DNA of 64,000 nucleotides from Paulownia fortunei (taxonomy: Eukaryota; Streptophyta; Magnoliopsida; Lamiales; Paulowniaceae), in the NCBI GenBank assembly GCA_019321725.1, contig CM033122.1, positions 1,116,001 to 1,180,000 on the forward strand, written 5' to 3'. The translations under genes were made by a program, and so were the position numbers. The stretch's first letter is position 1. Each line of letters opens with the position of its first letter. Below the pieces are notes generated by a model that was given only the letters and a program-made list of their open reading frames with translations, ran no database searches and was not told where the DNA came from. This document shows positions 11,101-22,600 of this stretch, one piece after another.

Positions 11101-14100
11101 TTTATAGTCGATAGATTCTTCTAATAATCTATATGTTGAATTCCAACGGGTTGGAACATCCCGTGGAAATTTTTTAGGCCTTACACCATTAGCCTTACAA
11201 AATCTAAACCATTGTTTATTAATATGTGGATGTGTCCATAAATAAGAAAATGCTTGTCTAATTGGTTTAAGTTGATTATCTAAAACTTTTAAGCCATCTT
11301 GTACACATAAATTTAAAATATGACATATACATCTAATATGAAAAAATTTACCACCAATTGATGGTTCACATACAACTTTAAGATCACCAATACTAGCATT
11401 ATTAGCTGCAGCATTGTCAAATGATATTGAAAAAATTTTATTAACTAAATTATATTCTTCTAATATTAAAAATATAATTTGTGAAATATTTGCCGCTGTG
11501 TGTGGACTATCAAAAACTCTAAATGCAAGTAATCTTTTTTGAAGTGTCCAAGAATTATCAATCCAATGACATGTAATACCCATATATGAATGTATTTGCC
11601 AATGATCACTCCAAATATCACTACATAAAGAAATTTTATTATTTACATTATTTAATAATTCTTTTAACTCTTTTTTAGATTTATTATATAATTTTTTTAC
11701 ATAGCGTGTTAGTGTGGTTCGTGGAACACCTTTAGCTGCCGGATTATATGTTGTTTGAATTAATTCATTAAAAAAGAATTTATTTGCAAAACTAAAACTA
11801 AGATGTTCAACAGAAATAAATCTAGCTAAATTTTCTCTACATCTAACATCATTATATTTAAATAAAGAAAGATCATTACCTCCACCGGCGCCGGAAGAAG
11901 CGAATGATGGCATTTGAGTTTGGGTACGATCAATGCCAAATTCTACTGGATGCTTCTTCTCCACATGTCTTTTCAATGATCCATAACCGCCTCCGGATTG
12001 AAATTTGTAAGATTGCGAACAATATTTACACTTTGCTCGCATCTCTCCATTTGGAAGTGTTATTTTATCAAAATGTTTAGTAAAAATAGAAGATTTAAGA
12101 GATGGAATAGATCGAGTGTGAGCATCACTCATTGTTTCTTGAGTAGTATACAAGTGAGTTTGCTCTTCATCACTTAACTCAACTTCACAATCGATGTTGA
12201 ACCTTGGTTGCTCGTCGGTTGCGGGCATCTTTCCCTTACCTCTATTGCTTGAACCGGCCATTTTTTAATAAATGATAAAAATTTAGTATATAGAATTGAA
12301 TAATAAATAATTAAAGATGAAATAAATGAAATATGAAAAAATTTAATGAAAGAATTAAAATAATATAGAATTGAGAATGAATAATTAAGAGTGAAGATTA
12401 GAGAATTGAGAATTAGATAATTGATAGTTGAGAGTTGAGAGTTGAGAGTTGAAGTGTGGAAAAAATGAAGAATTGATGGGTATTTATAGAAGAAATTAAA
12501 AAAAAAAAAAAAAAAAAAAGTCAAACGGTCAAAATTTGACCGTTTGACTTTGGTGGCAACGGTCAAAATTTGACCGTTGCCACAAGAGAGCCGTTGGCAA
12601 CGGCTCTCTCATTTTTCCTTTCTTTTTTTTTTTTTTTTTTTTTTTTCTTGAACCGGCCGGGTCAGCCCGGCGGTTCACGGGTCCAAAAAATTCGGACCCG
12701 TAACCGGCCCGTGAATCCACGGGCCGGTTACGGGTCCGCGGTCGGACCCGTGGTCAACGGGTTTTGACCCGTTGACCACGGGTCAACCACGGGCCGGGTC
12801 CGGTTTGGACCCGGCCCGTGGTCAGGACTAATGGTAGCTTATGTTTGAAAGAAGCTTTTGAAAAGTATCAATAGAGAATACTACCCACTCCATAAACATC
12901 AGTTTGTGTGTATTCTTATTGTAAAAAACTAAATCTTTGTAGTTTTTGCAAACATACTTTCCATTTTTAAGAGTTAATTAGTATGAGACTAATAGTTGCT
13001 TAGCTACACACTTACTTCCTCTCGCTCTATGAACCCAGTTTGTCTCAGATCATAAAGCTTGAATGCAACTGCGAAATTAGGAATGCAATCATAACAAGGT
13101 TAGAGCAGAAATTGGGCTTGAAAGAAGAGTTATGATCCCCTACAATCTAGCTCGTATAACATAGCTCACAAGTTAAAATGCAATATTATAACCAAAAAGA
13201 ATCCATATGATCTCTTACAATCTATTTTCTCTTCCATAGGGGCATAAGGATGGAATACATTAAGTGCGTGAATAAATTCTTCAAATTCAATAACACCATT
13301 CCTTTTTTCATCAAAAAGATCAAAAACCTGCAAGCAAAAGCAGGAAGCATGTGAACACCAAGGACTTCTTCAGTACATGCAGATAGGTAATAAAAAAATA
13401 ATTAGTAGCACCGAAAAATAGGCTAAGTTGTAAAATTAATATGCACCTAACATGTTCAACAATTTACAGAAATAAAATAATTTTTTGTAGGTGAAGTGCA
13501 TAAAGATAAATACATTTCCGCCTACCAGCACTTTCATTGAGAAACAATATAGATGAATTGAATAAGTCTCTTTAAGAGATATTCAATTATTTTTAGTTAC
13601 AACACAAGATAATGTTGATTTTGTCAATGAACTCCCTGAGAATCTGTTGCCAATCTATACTGACATGAATTCATCAACTGACCAGAGAATGTGCCAACAA
13701 GAACGGTCATGGCATATTCTCTGAGATGATTTCTCGAAACATTAAAGAAATGGAAGACCAAATGCCACACAAGATCTGGTTTCAGATAAAATTGAAGAAG
13801 CAAGCAGCAAGAAGCCACCAACCAAGTTACCTGCATTGACTAGCATCTAATATATTTATCTTATCCATTTTCACAAATCCGAACAAGAGAGTACAACTTG
13901 GCTTTTAATATATTGCCCTTATCATGAATTCAATATTTTGTTCAATTCCATGCATCAGATATACACAAATGAAACAGCAATATGCATCTAGAGTCTACAC
14001 ACAGAAAAAAAACCTAGGTATTTCAGGGTTTCCCATTCCCAGCTAAACATGATGAAGTTTCGTTTTAATATTTTAAAGTTAACGTTTAGTTAACCATCTC

Positions 14101-15017
14101 AGTGTACAAAGCACTCAATAATAGAACGTCAAAATCAAGACAGAACAAGAATTAAGATTGTGATTACCCGGTCCAAGAAAAGATTCTCACCACATGCAGT
14201 TCTAAACAATGCCAGCTGAAGCTCTTCCTACATGTGAACAAAAAGTTAGAAAAAAATATCCATATAATGATAATGTACAGTTAAGATAAACTGTTCAAAG
14301 AACTAATGAAAAAGTCTGTGAACAACTAATAATGCATTCATCACTGGAATATTTATTACAAAAGCTAAAGAAGAACCTTAAAAGTTACTGAAAATTAGAC
14401 ATTAGCACAAGATTTCCAAGAAATAGTAATTATCTCCAATAATACAAGCTTTATAAAGACAATTAAGTAACATAACTGAAAAATAGATAACATTAACCAG
14501 GAATCATACCTTATGAATCAATCCATCATCAATGATTGAACTACTTAACTTCTTAAACAACTCATACAATGCCTCCACTTCATTTACAGTAACTGCAAAA
14601 GTAACCACAAAAAGTAATTCCCAATCTCAATAAGGAAGTTAACAAGCAAAGAAAAGAACACAAAAAATCAAATACAACAGAAAAAATACACCATTCAAAT
14701 TACTTTACATCGAGATTCCTCAGAGAGTCGAACCATCTCCTCGTACCCATAGCGCAACTTCTTGCTATGACTCAGCTTTTGGCAATCAAAACAACCGGAA
14801 ACCGCGAAAATCAACGCCTCAATTATTGCTATAATCGGAATCACAGCCGCGCAGATTTTCTCTGCAAATCTCAAATTGCTCGAGCCCTGCTTCTCACCAG
14901 AAACAATTAACAACAACAAAAATCAATCGATTCCACAAACACATTGGTATATATACAGAAAATATAACAATAATTAAAAAATAAAAAATTTACCAGCGAA
15001 CTGTTGGTTGAATCCAT
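8138..15017 (-). CDS. CBL10: Calcineurin B-like protein 10 type calcium sensor
   Basis: Nine exons on the minus strand in transcript order: 15017-14994, 14886-14709, 14592-14510, 14227-14168, 13327-13219, 13068-13016, 8789-8709, 8616-8504 and 8192-8138. Splice phases agree throughout and give 251 residues. CBL proteins bind Ca2+ through four EF-hands and recruit CIPK kinases. Here EF1 is the divergent CBL type (about residues 79-95), EF2 is [12 protein letters not shown] (121-132), EF3 is [12 protein letters not shown] (158-169) and EF4 is the canonical loop at 202-213. A hydrophobic segment (19-41, [20 protein letters not shown]) and the lack of an MGC myristoylation start are diagnostic of CBL10, which acts at plasma membrane and tonoplast with SOS2/CIPK24 in salt tolerance. 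The C-terminal FPSF motif (240-243) holds the serine that CIPKs phosphorylate in this family. The first coding exon is only 24 nt. Intron 6 (8790-13015) is swollen by a hAT insertion. Confidence 0.94.
8401..8422. repeat. (CA)11 microsatellite in CBL10 last intron
   Basis: Uninterrupted CA dinucleotides, preceded by an imperfect CAACACAA stretch, inside the intron between the last two CBL10 exons. Confidence 0.95.
9457..9464. repeat. Target site duplication, left copy (ATGGTAGC)
   Basis: Identical to 12831-12838 on the other side of the hAT element. The two copies abut the TAG termini exactly. Confidence 0.95.
9475..9645. repeat. Left subterminal array of CCGGTT/AACCGG motifs
   Basis: GC-rich block dominated by repeats such as CCGGTTACGGTTC, GGAACCGCCGG and GGTTCCGGTT, sharply different from the AT-rich DNA around it. 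The right end of the element (12650-12820) has the same kind of motifs. hAT transposases bind short repeated subterminal motifs, so these are the likely binding sites (inference). Confidence 0.85.
10151..12261 (-). pseudogene. hAT transposase with BED zinc finger (RICESLEEPER-like), one frameshift
   Basis: Two open frames cover the protein. The N-terminal part (12261-10945, starting [11 protein letters not shown]) holds a BED zinc finger (CKYC ... HVEKKH, about residues 78-104) and core motifs such as SDIWSDHW and SFDNAAANN. The C-terminal part (10858-10151) holds the hAT dimerisation domain ([13 protein letters not shown] ... [14 protein letters not shown]). The reading frame changes by one base in an A/T run at about 10997-11010; the span of 2111 bases is one short of a multiple of three, as a single-base deletion predicts. 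No in-frame stop is seen otherwise. Total length is about 700 residues, normal for the family. This copy is probably non-functional, although the missing base could be a sequencing error in a homopolymer. hAT transposases cut and paste DNA in the nucleus. Confidence 0.92.
12519..12609. repeat. Three consecutive palindromes upstream of the hAT transposase
   Basis: Three near-perfect inverted repeats stand side by side: 12519-12549 (AGTCAAACGGTCA ... TGACCGTTTGACT), 12553-12583 (GTGGCAACGGTCA ... TGACCGTTGCCAC) and 12585-12609 (AGAGAGCCGTTG ... CAACGGCTCTCT). The first two share the core ACGGTCAAAATTTGACCGT. They lie between the transposase start and the right subterminal array, where promoter or transposase-binding sequence would be expected. 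Confidence 0.9.
12650..12820. repeat. Right subterminal array of GGCCCGTG/CCGGTT motifs
   Basis: GC-rich block with repeats of CGGACCCG, ACGGGTC, GGCCGGTT and GTGGTCAACGGG, counterpart to the left array. It is preceded by a long T-run at about 12624-12646. Confidence 0.82.
12831..12838. repeat. Target site duplication, right copy (ATGGTAGC)
   Basis: Identical to 9457-9464. It marks the empty site as CBL10 intron sequence in which ATGGTAGC occurred once. Confidence 0.95.
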
Positions 15018-15262
15018 TTGAAATCTGGAAAAAGCAAAACTAACTCACATGCTCTCGCTCTTTAGCGCACACAAGCGAGAATTATCTTCCCTTAAGCTCT
15101 TCTATTATTTGAGTAAATATATTTGTAATTATTGGTGTGTCTGCGTGCGTGTGTTGGAGAAGACAGAAGATTAGAAGAGTCGTTGAGTAAATGTGTAATT
15201 GTATATGGTTGGAATTGTTGGGGGAAACTCAGCTGTCCGAACTCTGTAAGTTGTATACGTGT

Positions 15263-15267
<5 letters not shown>

Positions 15268-15303
<36 letters not shown>
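15268..15303. repeat. (TA)18 microsatellite upstream of CBL10
   Basis: Pure TA dinucleotides about 250 bp upstream of the CBL10 start codon. Confidence 0.95.
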
Positions 15304-15306
<3 letters not shown>

Positions 15307-17199
15307 TAGTTGAAAAGTCAATAATTTGAGTTAAGGTATTTATTTAATTTTATAATAGCGATTATGATGATTATAATTTATAAATTATTAATTAATAATT
15401 ATTTTGTTCTTATTAATGTTTGATATAACAATATAGTTTAGTATTTCACTGACAAAGAGAGTTTTAATGATCAAGATTGGAGTCGACGAGATCCAACAAT
15501 GAAAGTTAGTTTCTAATTTCAAAATTGATTTAAGAGTTTGTTGTGGTACATCCTAGTTTTAATTAAAAATTTCTTTTGAAAAAAAAATGATTATCTTATA
15601 AATAGAACTTTATTCGGTGGAATTCCAATGAAATTAATAAAATTAGGATACATTGGGTACAAAATTATAAATATTTTTTTATTGAACTTGATTAATAATT
15701 TATTCAAAAAATCAACTCGTTTTGATAATTTTGTAAATTATAAATAAATTTGAAATTAACAAGATATTCAAATTTGAAATTGAATAATATATTGTTTCAT
15801 TCAATCTAACTGTCTCCGTTTAATATAGCATAATAATTATAGCTTTTGCATAAACGGTAAATCAACGTAAGATAAATGGTAAATTAATGTAACCCGATTA
15901 CAAAAGTGGACACACCAATTATTGGAAGTTCCATTCTTATCTTGTTTTGGAAACTTACATAATGGGTTTAGTATTATTTAAAAAAAATAATTGGGTCAAA
16001 TGTTTAAATATGCTAAGGCTCCTCCAACTATTTATTTGGTAGTATTTATCAGGATTTTTTTTATAAATTTTATAGTATATTTTGATGCATTGCATTAATT
16101 GTAGTTTATTTGTACAATTCAAGATTTATACTATGGATAATTAATGTAATGTAATAAAAAATATAGTAAAATTTATATTAAACGATGTTGTGTGTTATTC
16201 TTATGCTTGAATATTAAATTATTAATATTTCTTCAATTAAAACTCCAACTAATAGATAGTATATATTTTAATTAAAAAGAATCGTTCACGAAATACGAAC
16301 TATGTATAAATCATAAGCAAGTTTAAAAAAAATAGTAGTCGATATTTTCATAATTGAATCGGCGATCAAATTGATTTTACTATCGATTAGCGGTTCAATC
16401 GGTTATATCGGTTTAATCATCGATCGGACCAATTTAATGAAAATTAATTATATTTTTTTATTATATTATATAAAATAATAATATAAATTAATTACTTATT
16501 ATATAATATATTTTAAATATAAAAAGTAAATAAATAATTAATTAAAAAAATATTTAATAAAATACAAAATTTAAATAATTATATAAATATAGTAAAATAT
16601 CAAATTTAAATTTTTAAAAAAAATAAAAAAATATATAAAATATATAAAATAAAATAAAAACCGATCAAATTAATTTTGATCATTTTATTTTTGATTGAAT
16701 AGATTTATCAAATGGATTTTAAAAAAGTAGCATGTAAGAGAAATATGAGGAAAGAAAAAAAGGTTTTTTCATGTGACAATGATGAGGGAGTAACGACCCC
16801 CTATACGATGATGTGCAATTTGATGTTTGACGCGCATATATACTTCTTGTTCCCCAAATTTGTTTATTAAAAATTTAAAAATTGGAAACCTTAAATAAGT
16901 GTATGATTGCATATAAAACTTCATGGAAAAACCTAGTACTGCATATTCTTTTAATGCATTATACCTGCTTAAATTGACTTGTGGGAAAAAAACTTTGTAG
17001 TTGAAAGAGGTCCATTTCCTTTTTCTTTTTTTCTTTTCTTTTAATATATATATATATATTATTTTATTTTTGGTTAAAGTCATCACCTCACCTTACAGCT
17101 ACTCTTGTTTTATTAGTAGATAACACTATGACGCAATGGTGGACATGTGATTTATATTGGATCAATTTTATTATTATTTTTTTAAAGGAGCGAAAGAAG

Positions 17200-17229
<30 letters not shown>
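17200..17229. repeat. (TA)n microsatellite
   Basis: Pure TA run in intergenic DNA. Confidence 0.95.
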
Positions 17230-17231
<2 letters not shown>

Positions 17232-19473
17232 GTGATATCATCTATATCAATAGTTTAGATAAATTATTCAATGATAAGATTGTGTAGGATATATAGTCAA
17301 ATGAAATACTCAATAACATCTAAACGTTATTACATTTTGATTGAAATATGTATGATTGACAATGGAATGTAGCATCTTTCACATGTTATAACATATTTAT
17401 ATTCCTTACTTTTAGTAAATTCTTAAAACTCCATAAAAAATTAAGGAGATGTTAATTAACTCATAGGCGACGCAAACAACCTATCTCATTTCCCAACCCA
17501 AAAACAAATATTCAATGAAGCACAAGTAATTCAATGCCTTATGGCTTTAAAATCTCACATAATCAAATATTGATAATTAAAATTAATATAAAAATAATGG
17601 CATGCGAGTAAAGTGTCTTCTATACGAATTAAATTTTAGTTCGCATTCTCTATTTTTTAATTTAATTTTTTATTTCATATTTTAAATACATATTAAACAT
17701 ATAAAATAATTTATTAAATATATATTTAGTGTAAATTATACACACTTTATATATATATATAATTAAATACAAAATAAAATATTAAATTAAATAAAAATAT
17801 CTGAAATAATTAAATATTGTATTCTTCTTAGCTTGGAAAACTATAGGAATTGGACACTAATGTAAAGTGGCCATGTGATTTGATGATCTGCATAGCTGGA
17901 TTCATATTCTCAATTCACCACCAACATCTCAAGCATCTTCTTCTACTCAATACTCATCATAATAAAACTACAAAAACAGGGTCCCATGGTACTTATTAAT
18001 ATTCATATGTAATTATATAATAGGAAATCTGAAACAGCATTTCATAAGTTGAAAATTAAACTATAGTAATATCATATACGCTTATTTAAAAGAGCTTGTT
18101 ACTTTAATGTAATATGCACAATTGTACTGCCATTTGGCGCAATGAGTGGAGTCGGGTACCCTAGGGGTGATCGCTCCCTCTCAAATTTGCTAATTAATTT
18201 TTAATTGCTAATTAATTATTAATCAATTTTTTTTATATAATTTGATAAAAATTGTATAATCATTTTACTAAAACAATAATTTCACACACATTTATTAGGC
18301 TAAAGCTACTTGTTATTCGGCCCATAACCTCAATCTTTGGTAAATTAAATAAAATTACAACATCACGGCATTGGTTCATGAAAATGCTGCTATAGTGCAA
18401 CATCATATGGGGAGGTACAACGTTCAAAACCCCAATGATGGCGCATGTGTTTGTTGTACCATAGCAATACCATTTTCTTTTGATTTTTTTTTTCTTTTTA
18501 CTTGACAATAATCATCAATAGTTAGTTTGATTTAATGACAAAAATAAAAGATAAAGCTTCATGATTGCCATTCCTTGACAAATTAGATTCGAATATTGTA
18601 ACAATTATCCCTTCTCAGAGACGAGACAGAAGAAAAACTCCATATATTTTTATTTATTTATTATAATTATTCGAGTTTGAAAATCTAAACGCACAATATC
18701 TACTACTACAAATTCATTACTTATTCCAAACTTAAATAATTATATTTTACTTCATATGTTGTACTTTTTAAATTGTGATCATTTTTTTAATTGGTGAATT
18801 TCTAATTTAAAAAAGGGAGAGTAAAATATGGAATGGTAGAAATCAAGATAAAAAACATGTTTCAATTAACTTAATTACAAAGGACCAAAGTTCTTTAGTT
18901 CTTAATGAGAAATTAAACATAATTTCGAAGCATCATTTCCTGTTTTTTTTTTCTTGTAAAAAAACATTAATAATCGAAGTACCAATATATAAATAAACAT
19001 CTTCAGAAAAATAATATAACAACATTGAGGACTAGAGTATAATATATGTAAATAAAATCCTACATATATGTTGATCGAGTTTTCATTTTAAGTAATTTCT
19101 TATATTTGGTTTCGGGTAATATTAGTTTATTTTATTTTTCTTTTACAATAAAAATATATAGTATAAATTCTTATGTTATTGGCTAAAATAAGCAAATACT
19201 TGCATTAAAATTATCTTATTACGTTGAATACAAAATAAAAATAAAATTCCAATATCACTACTCTAAAATAAATAACCACTTTTTAAGTTGTTCTTTAATA
19301 TTCATGCTATATCAAAATACACTAAGTATAACATTTATAATACCAACCTTTGAATAAATATGACAATGATATCTTACATTATAAATTATTAACAAATAAA
19401 ACTTTGTGAACAATCAAAGAATAGAGTCAACACCCAAAGAAAAGTCAACTGTGCCTCACCCTCGCACGTTCTC

Positions 19474-19479
19474 CACGTG
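19474..19479 (+). promoter_or_regulatory. G-box CACGTG upstream of HDA2
   Basis: CACGTGTC lies 124-129 bp before the HDA2 start codon. The CACGTG core is bound by bHLH and bZIP factors, and ACGTGTC is also an ABRE-type core. The position suits a proximal promoter or 5' UTR. Function is inferred from the motif only. Confidence 0.45.
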
Positions 19480-19602
19480 TCAATCCCTCGCACCCATCCA
19501 GAATTTTTTTTCCAATTCTCCATCCTCGCACAGATCAAATCATTCGCCATCCTCCTCCTCAACCTCCGTCAATCAATAAAAAACGGTTTTTCCGGCGGAG
19601 AA

Positions 19603-22600
19603 ATGGCGACTCCGTCTTCTAGTAGCGGCGACTCTTCCAAGACCGCAGCATCCGATAACGACGGCGGTGAACCCGCACGCCGCAATCGAGTTCTCTCGAG
19701 CAAGCTCTACTTCGATGTGCATACTTCTAAGGTAAAACCTACAATGTGTTAACAGATAATTTGTTGATTAGTTAGCACGAAATATTAATTGAGTATAGGT
19801 TTTGTTTTGGTGCTTCGTAGAGTGGGAGGAGTACGAATTTTGAGTTAATTTATCTCGTTTCTGAATATTTTTTTTCAGGTTCCACTAATTTATTCTTCTT
19901 CGTATGATATCGCCTTTCTCGGCATTGAGAAGCTGTAAGTAATTTAATCATCCTCGCTCCCTAGTTTTGATTAATTTAACTTGTGACAAACAAAATTAGG
20001 AAATTCAGAGCTTGCGACTTTTCTTTATATGTATTCCGAAATTCTTGTAGTAATTATGTTTAACATTTTTTTTAATTATGATTGTAGTACAGTTAGAATC
20101 ACCTGAAATAATGAGGATGCAATGGACAGTCTCGACAACAGTCACTAGCAAAACCATTGTCTGTTCAATTGTTGCCACAGCTTAGTATGCTGTGGTTGGT
20201 TTCTCTCTAATAGGATAAAATAGTATTTCAAATAATGTCAAAATGAGTCCGCCATGAGTGAAACAAAGAAGGGACTTATTTGGCATGCTCCACAGCAAGA
20301 TAATGAATATTTTGGTTCTTCGTCGTGTACTTTTCCCACTATGGTTTGTATCAGTTCTGTAGTTATTGATGTTCCTCATGTTCTTCTCAGTTTAGCAAAG
20401 TTTCCCCATGCATGCTCTTAAGAAAGTATTATTGATGCCGGAGGAAAATATGAGAAGTGCTCAGCATTAGTTCCTTAGATGAAAAATAGAAATGAATCTT
20501 CATGTGGTCTCATCACCAGAAGTCCGAATCTATATTTCCTGCCATATGGTTGCAAAGTTATTTGTGGTCAATCATGTTATTGTGAAAATCTCAGGCACCC
20601 TTTTGATTCTTCTAAATGGGGTCGAATCTGCCGGTTTCTGATTGCTGAGGGCTTTCTGGACAAAAAGCATATAGTTGAACCTCAGGAGGCAAAAAGGGAA
20701 GATCTTCTAGTGGTATCCATTCTTGTCACAGTCTTTGTTTGGTTATTTTTTTGCATATAGGCCTGGCTGATGTGGGTAGTGAGGACATTATAAATGATTG
20801 TTTAAAGCTTTTAGAGTTTTTCTGGATGCAATGTATAAGTACAAACCAACTGATTGGTAAACTTAACTCTACCTGATTGCTTTCTCATTAACATACTTCA
20901 TTCATACTCCGAGCAGCAGTTTTTTTGGTCACCGGCAACTTGATGTTAGGCAGATGGTTTCTCAGGCTTGGCTTCTGTAGCAAGAGATTTCTAAATTAGC
21001 AGTAACCAATTTATAAATCTGTTAAAACTAGGTTGAGGTTGTGTGATAAGCACCAGAAGTTCCCAAACTGATTCATTAGTGATGTATGCTTCTCGGAATT
21101 TAGGTTTGAATTTTCTCTGTCAAGCTATGTTACATTAAGGTAGGACAAGTTTACTATATTCACCTCATAGTTTCTCAAAAAGTAATTGTTGGCCATGCCT
21201 TCTTGAGCCGCTAGAAACAATTCAGAATCCTAGGTTGGCCCTTTGTAGCTTTGTACTTTACTTCGCAGTTTGTGAAATTGACTTTGTCTTTAAGAGTCTA
21301 TTCATTGACATCTTTCTTGGGGGTTTCAATGTCGACTAACTAAGCATTTTTTTGCATAGAAGTTTATAGAGAAACAAGAAAATGTTGCTGATGCATTCAC
21401 TTATTTTGACACTTTATCCGAAGGGTTCTTGCATTTGAAGGAATGATGTCTCTTAAGTATTAATTGGATTGATTATGTTTTCATGTATTTCTTGTTAGAC
21501 AAACACTTGCAGTATTCTATATATAATCCACTTTTTGTTGCCAGACTTCATGATTTGTATTTTGCGATCTTGGTGACAGGTGCATTCAGAATCATACTTG
21601 GACAGTTTAAAAAGCAGCTTAAATGTGTCCACAATAGTTGAGGTAGAATTTTCTGAGTTTTTGCCAGAGGTTTTTGGAAAAGAAAAGAGATAACCTTTTC
21701 ACATTTTCTTTTTGATATTCAAAATCTCATTCTTACTCTAATTTGACTTATAGTTCTCTAAAGAGACATTTTTTTTGTTTAATATTGAATTTTTGATTTC
21801 TTAACAATTTGGTGGCTGTAAAATTTAGGTTCCTCCAGTCGCGATATTGCCAAACTGTCTTGTGGATAAGCATGTTCTTTACCCATTTCGCAAACAGGTT
21901 GTATAGACATATGTGAATCTTTCTTTCTGTTATTGTTCTTTGGAATCATGTTGTTAAGACTAAAATTAACTGCAGGTAGGGGGAACCATTTTGGCTACTA
22001 AGCTTGCAAAAGAACGAGGATGGGCTATCAATGTCGGTGGTGGGTTTCATCATTGTTCTGCAGAAAAAGGAGGCGGATTTTGTGCTTACGCTGACATCTC
22101 TCTTTGCATTTACTTTGCCTTCATCCGGTTAAATATTTCAAGGTATTAAAATGCAGTTCACCATAAAATATAAATTCAGGGGCTTTAATTTTAAGCTGAA
22201 CCTTGAGCATGAAGCTGGGACTTATTTATTGTGCTCATCAGTTGTAATCAACACACAGGGTGATGATAATCGATCTTGATGCGCACCAAGGAAACGGCCA
22301 TGAAAAGGATTTTTCTGATGACAGTATGACATTTTGCTTTTCTTCATATACTTCTTTAAGGCTTTGTTTATCACTGTAGCCTTTCTATGTTGACTCTTGT
22401 CTTTATGATTTTTTATTTACTTTGTTTGTGCAGGAAGAGTCTACATTCTTGATATGTATAATCCAGATATATATCCATTTGTAAGTTACCTCATGCTATA
22501 TTCAATTATGAACCCTTCTCTCTTCACTTTGAAATTCCGAAAAGGAAAAAGAGAACATAGAAAAGAGATATTTGCCAGCCGTCATTTCTGCCGCCCATTT

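Larger units (their letters stand above)
9465..12830 (-). mobile_element. hAT DNA transposon, nearly intact, in CBL10 intron 6
   Basis: A 3366-bp insertion bounded by inverted termini: the left end reads TAGACCTGACCACGG, and the right end read on the minus strand is TAGTCCTGACCACGG (14 of 15 match). It is flanked by a perfect 8-bp direct duplication ATGGTAGC at 9457-9464 and 12831-12838, the length expected of hAT elements. Inside are GC-rich CCGGTT-type subterminal arrays at both ends, a palindrome cluster, and a BED/hAT transposase on the minus strand. The transposase has the same orientation as CBL10, so it lies in sense within the CBL10 pre-mRNA. Sharp ends and a single coding break suggest a fairly recent insertion (inference). 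Confidence 0.95.
15018..19602. other. Intergenic, divergent promoters of CBL10 and HDA2
   Basis: The two neighbouring genes point away from each other, so their promoters lie at the two ends of this 4.6 kb stretch. The middle is very AT-rich with no credible open frame. It contains (TA)n tracts at 15268-15303 and 17200-17229. At 16360-16440 and 16660-16690 there are CGATCAAATTGATTTT-like and CGGTTTAATCGG-like motifs that might be remnants of a decayed transposon. Nothing else is recognised. Confidence 0.6.

Noticed and set aside
18120..18180. Possible tRNA-like segment
   Set aside because: A GGGTACC-type word is present but no cloverleaf or paired acceptor stem could be drawn. No tRNA, rRNA or CRISPR array was found in the window.
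19477..19602. N-terminal extension of HDA2 as a targeting peptide
   Set aside because: The frame is open there, but it begins at GTG (within the CACGTG box) and contains no ATG before 19603.
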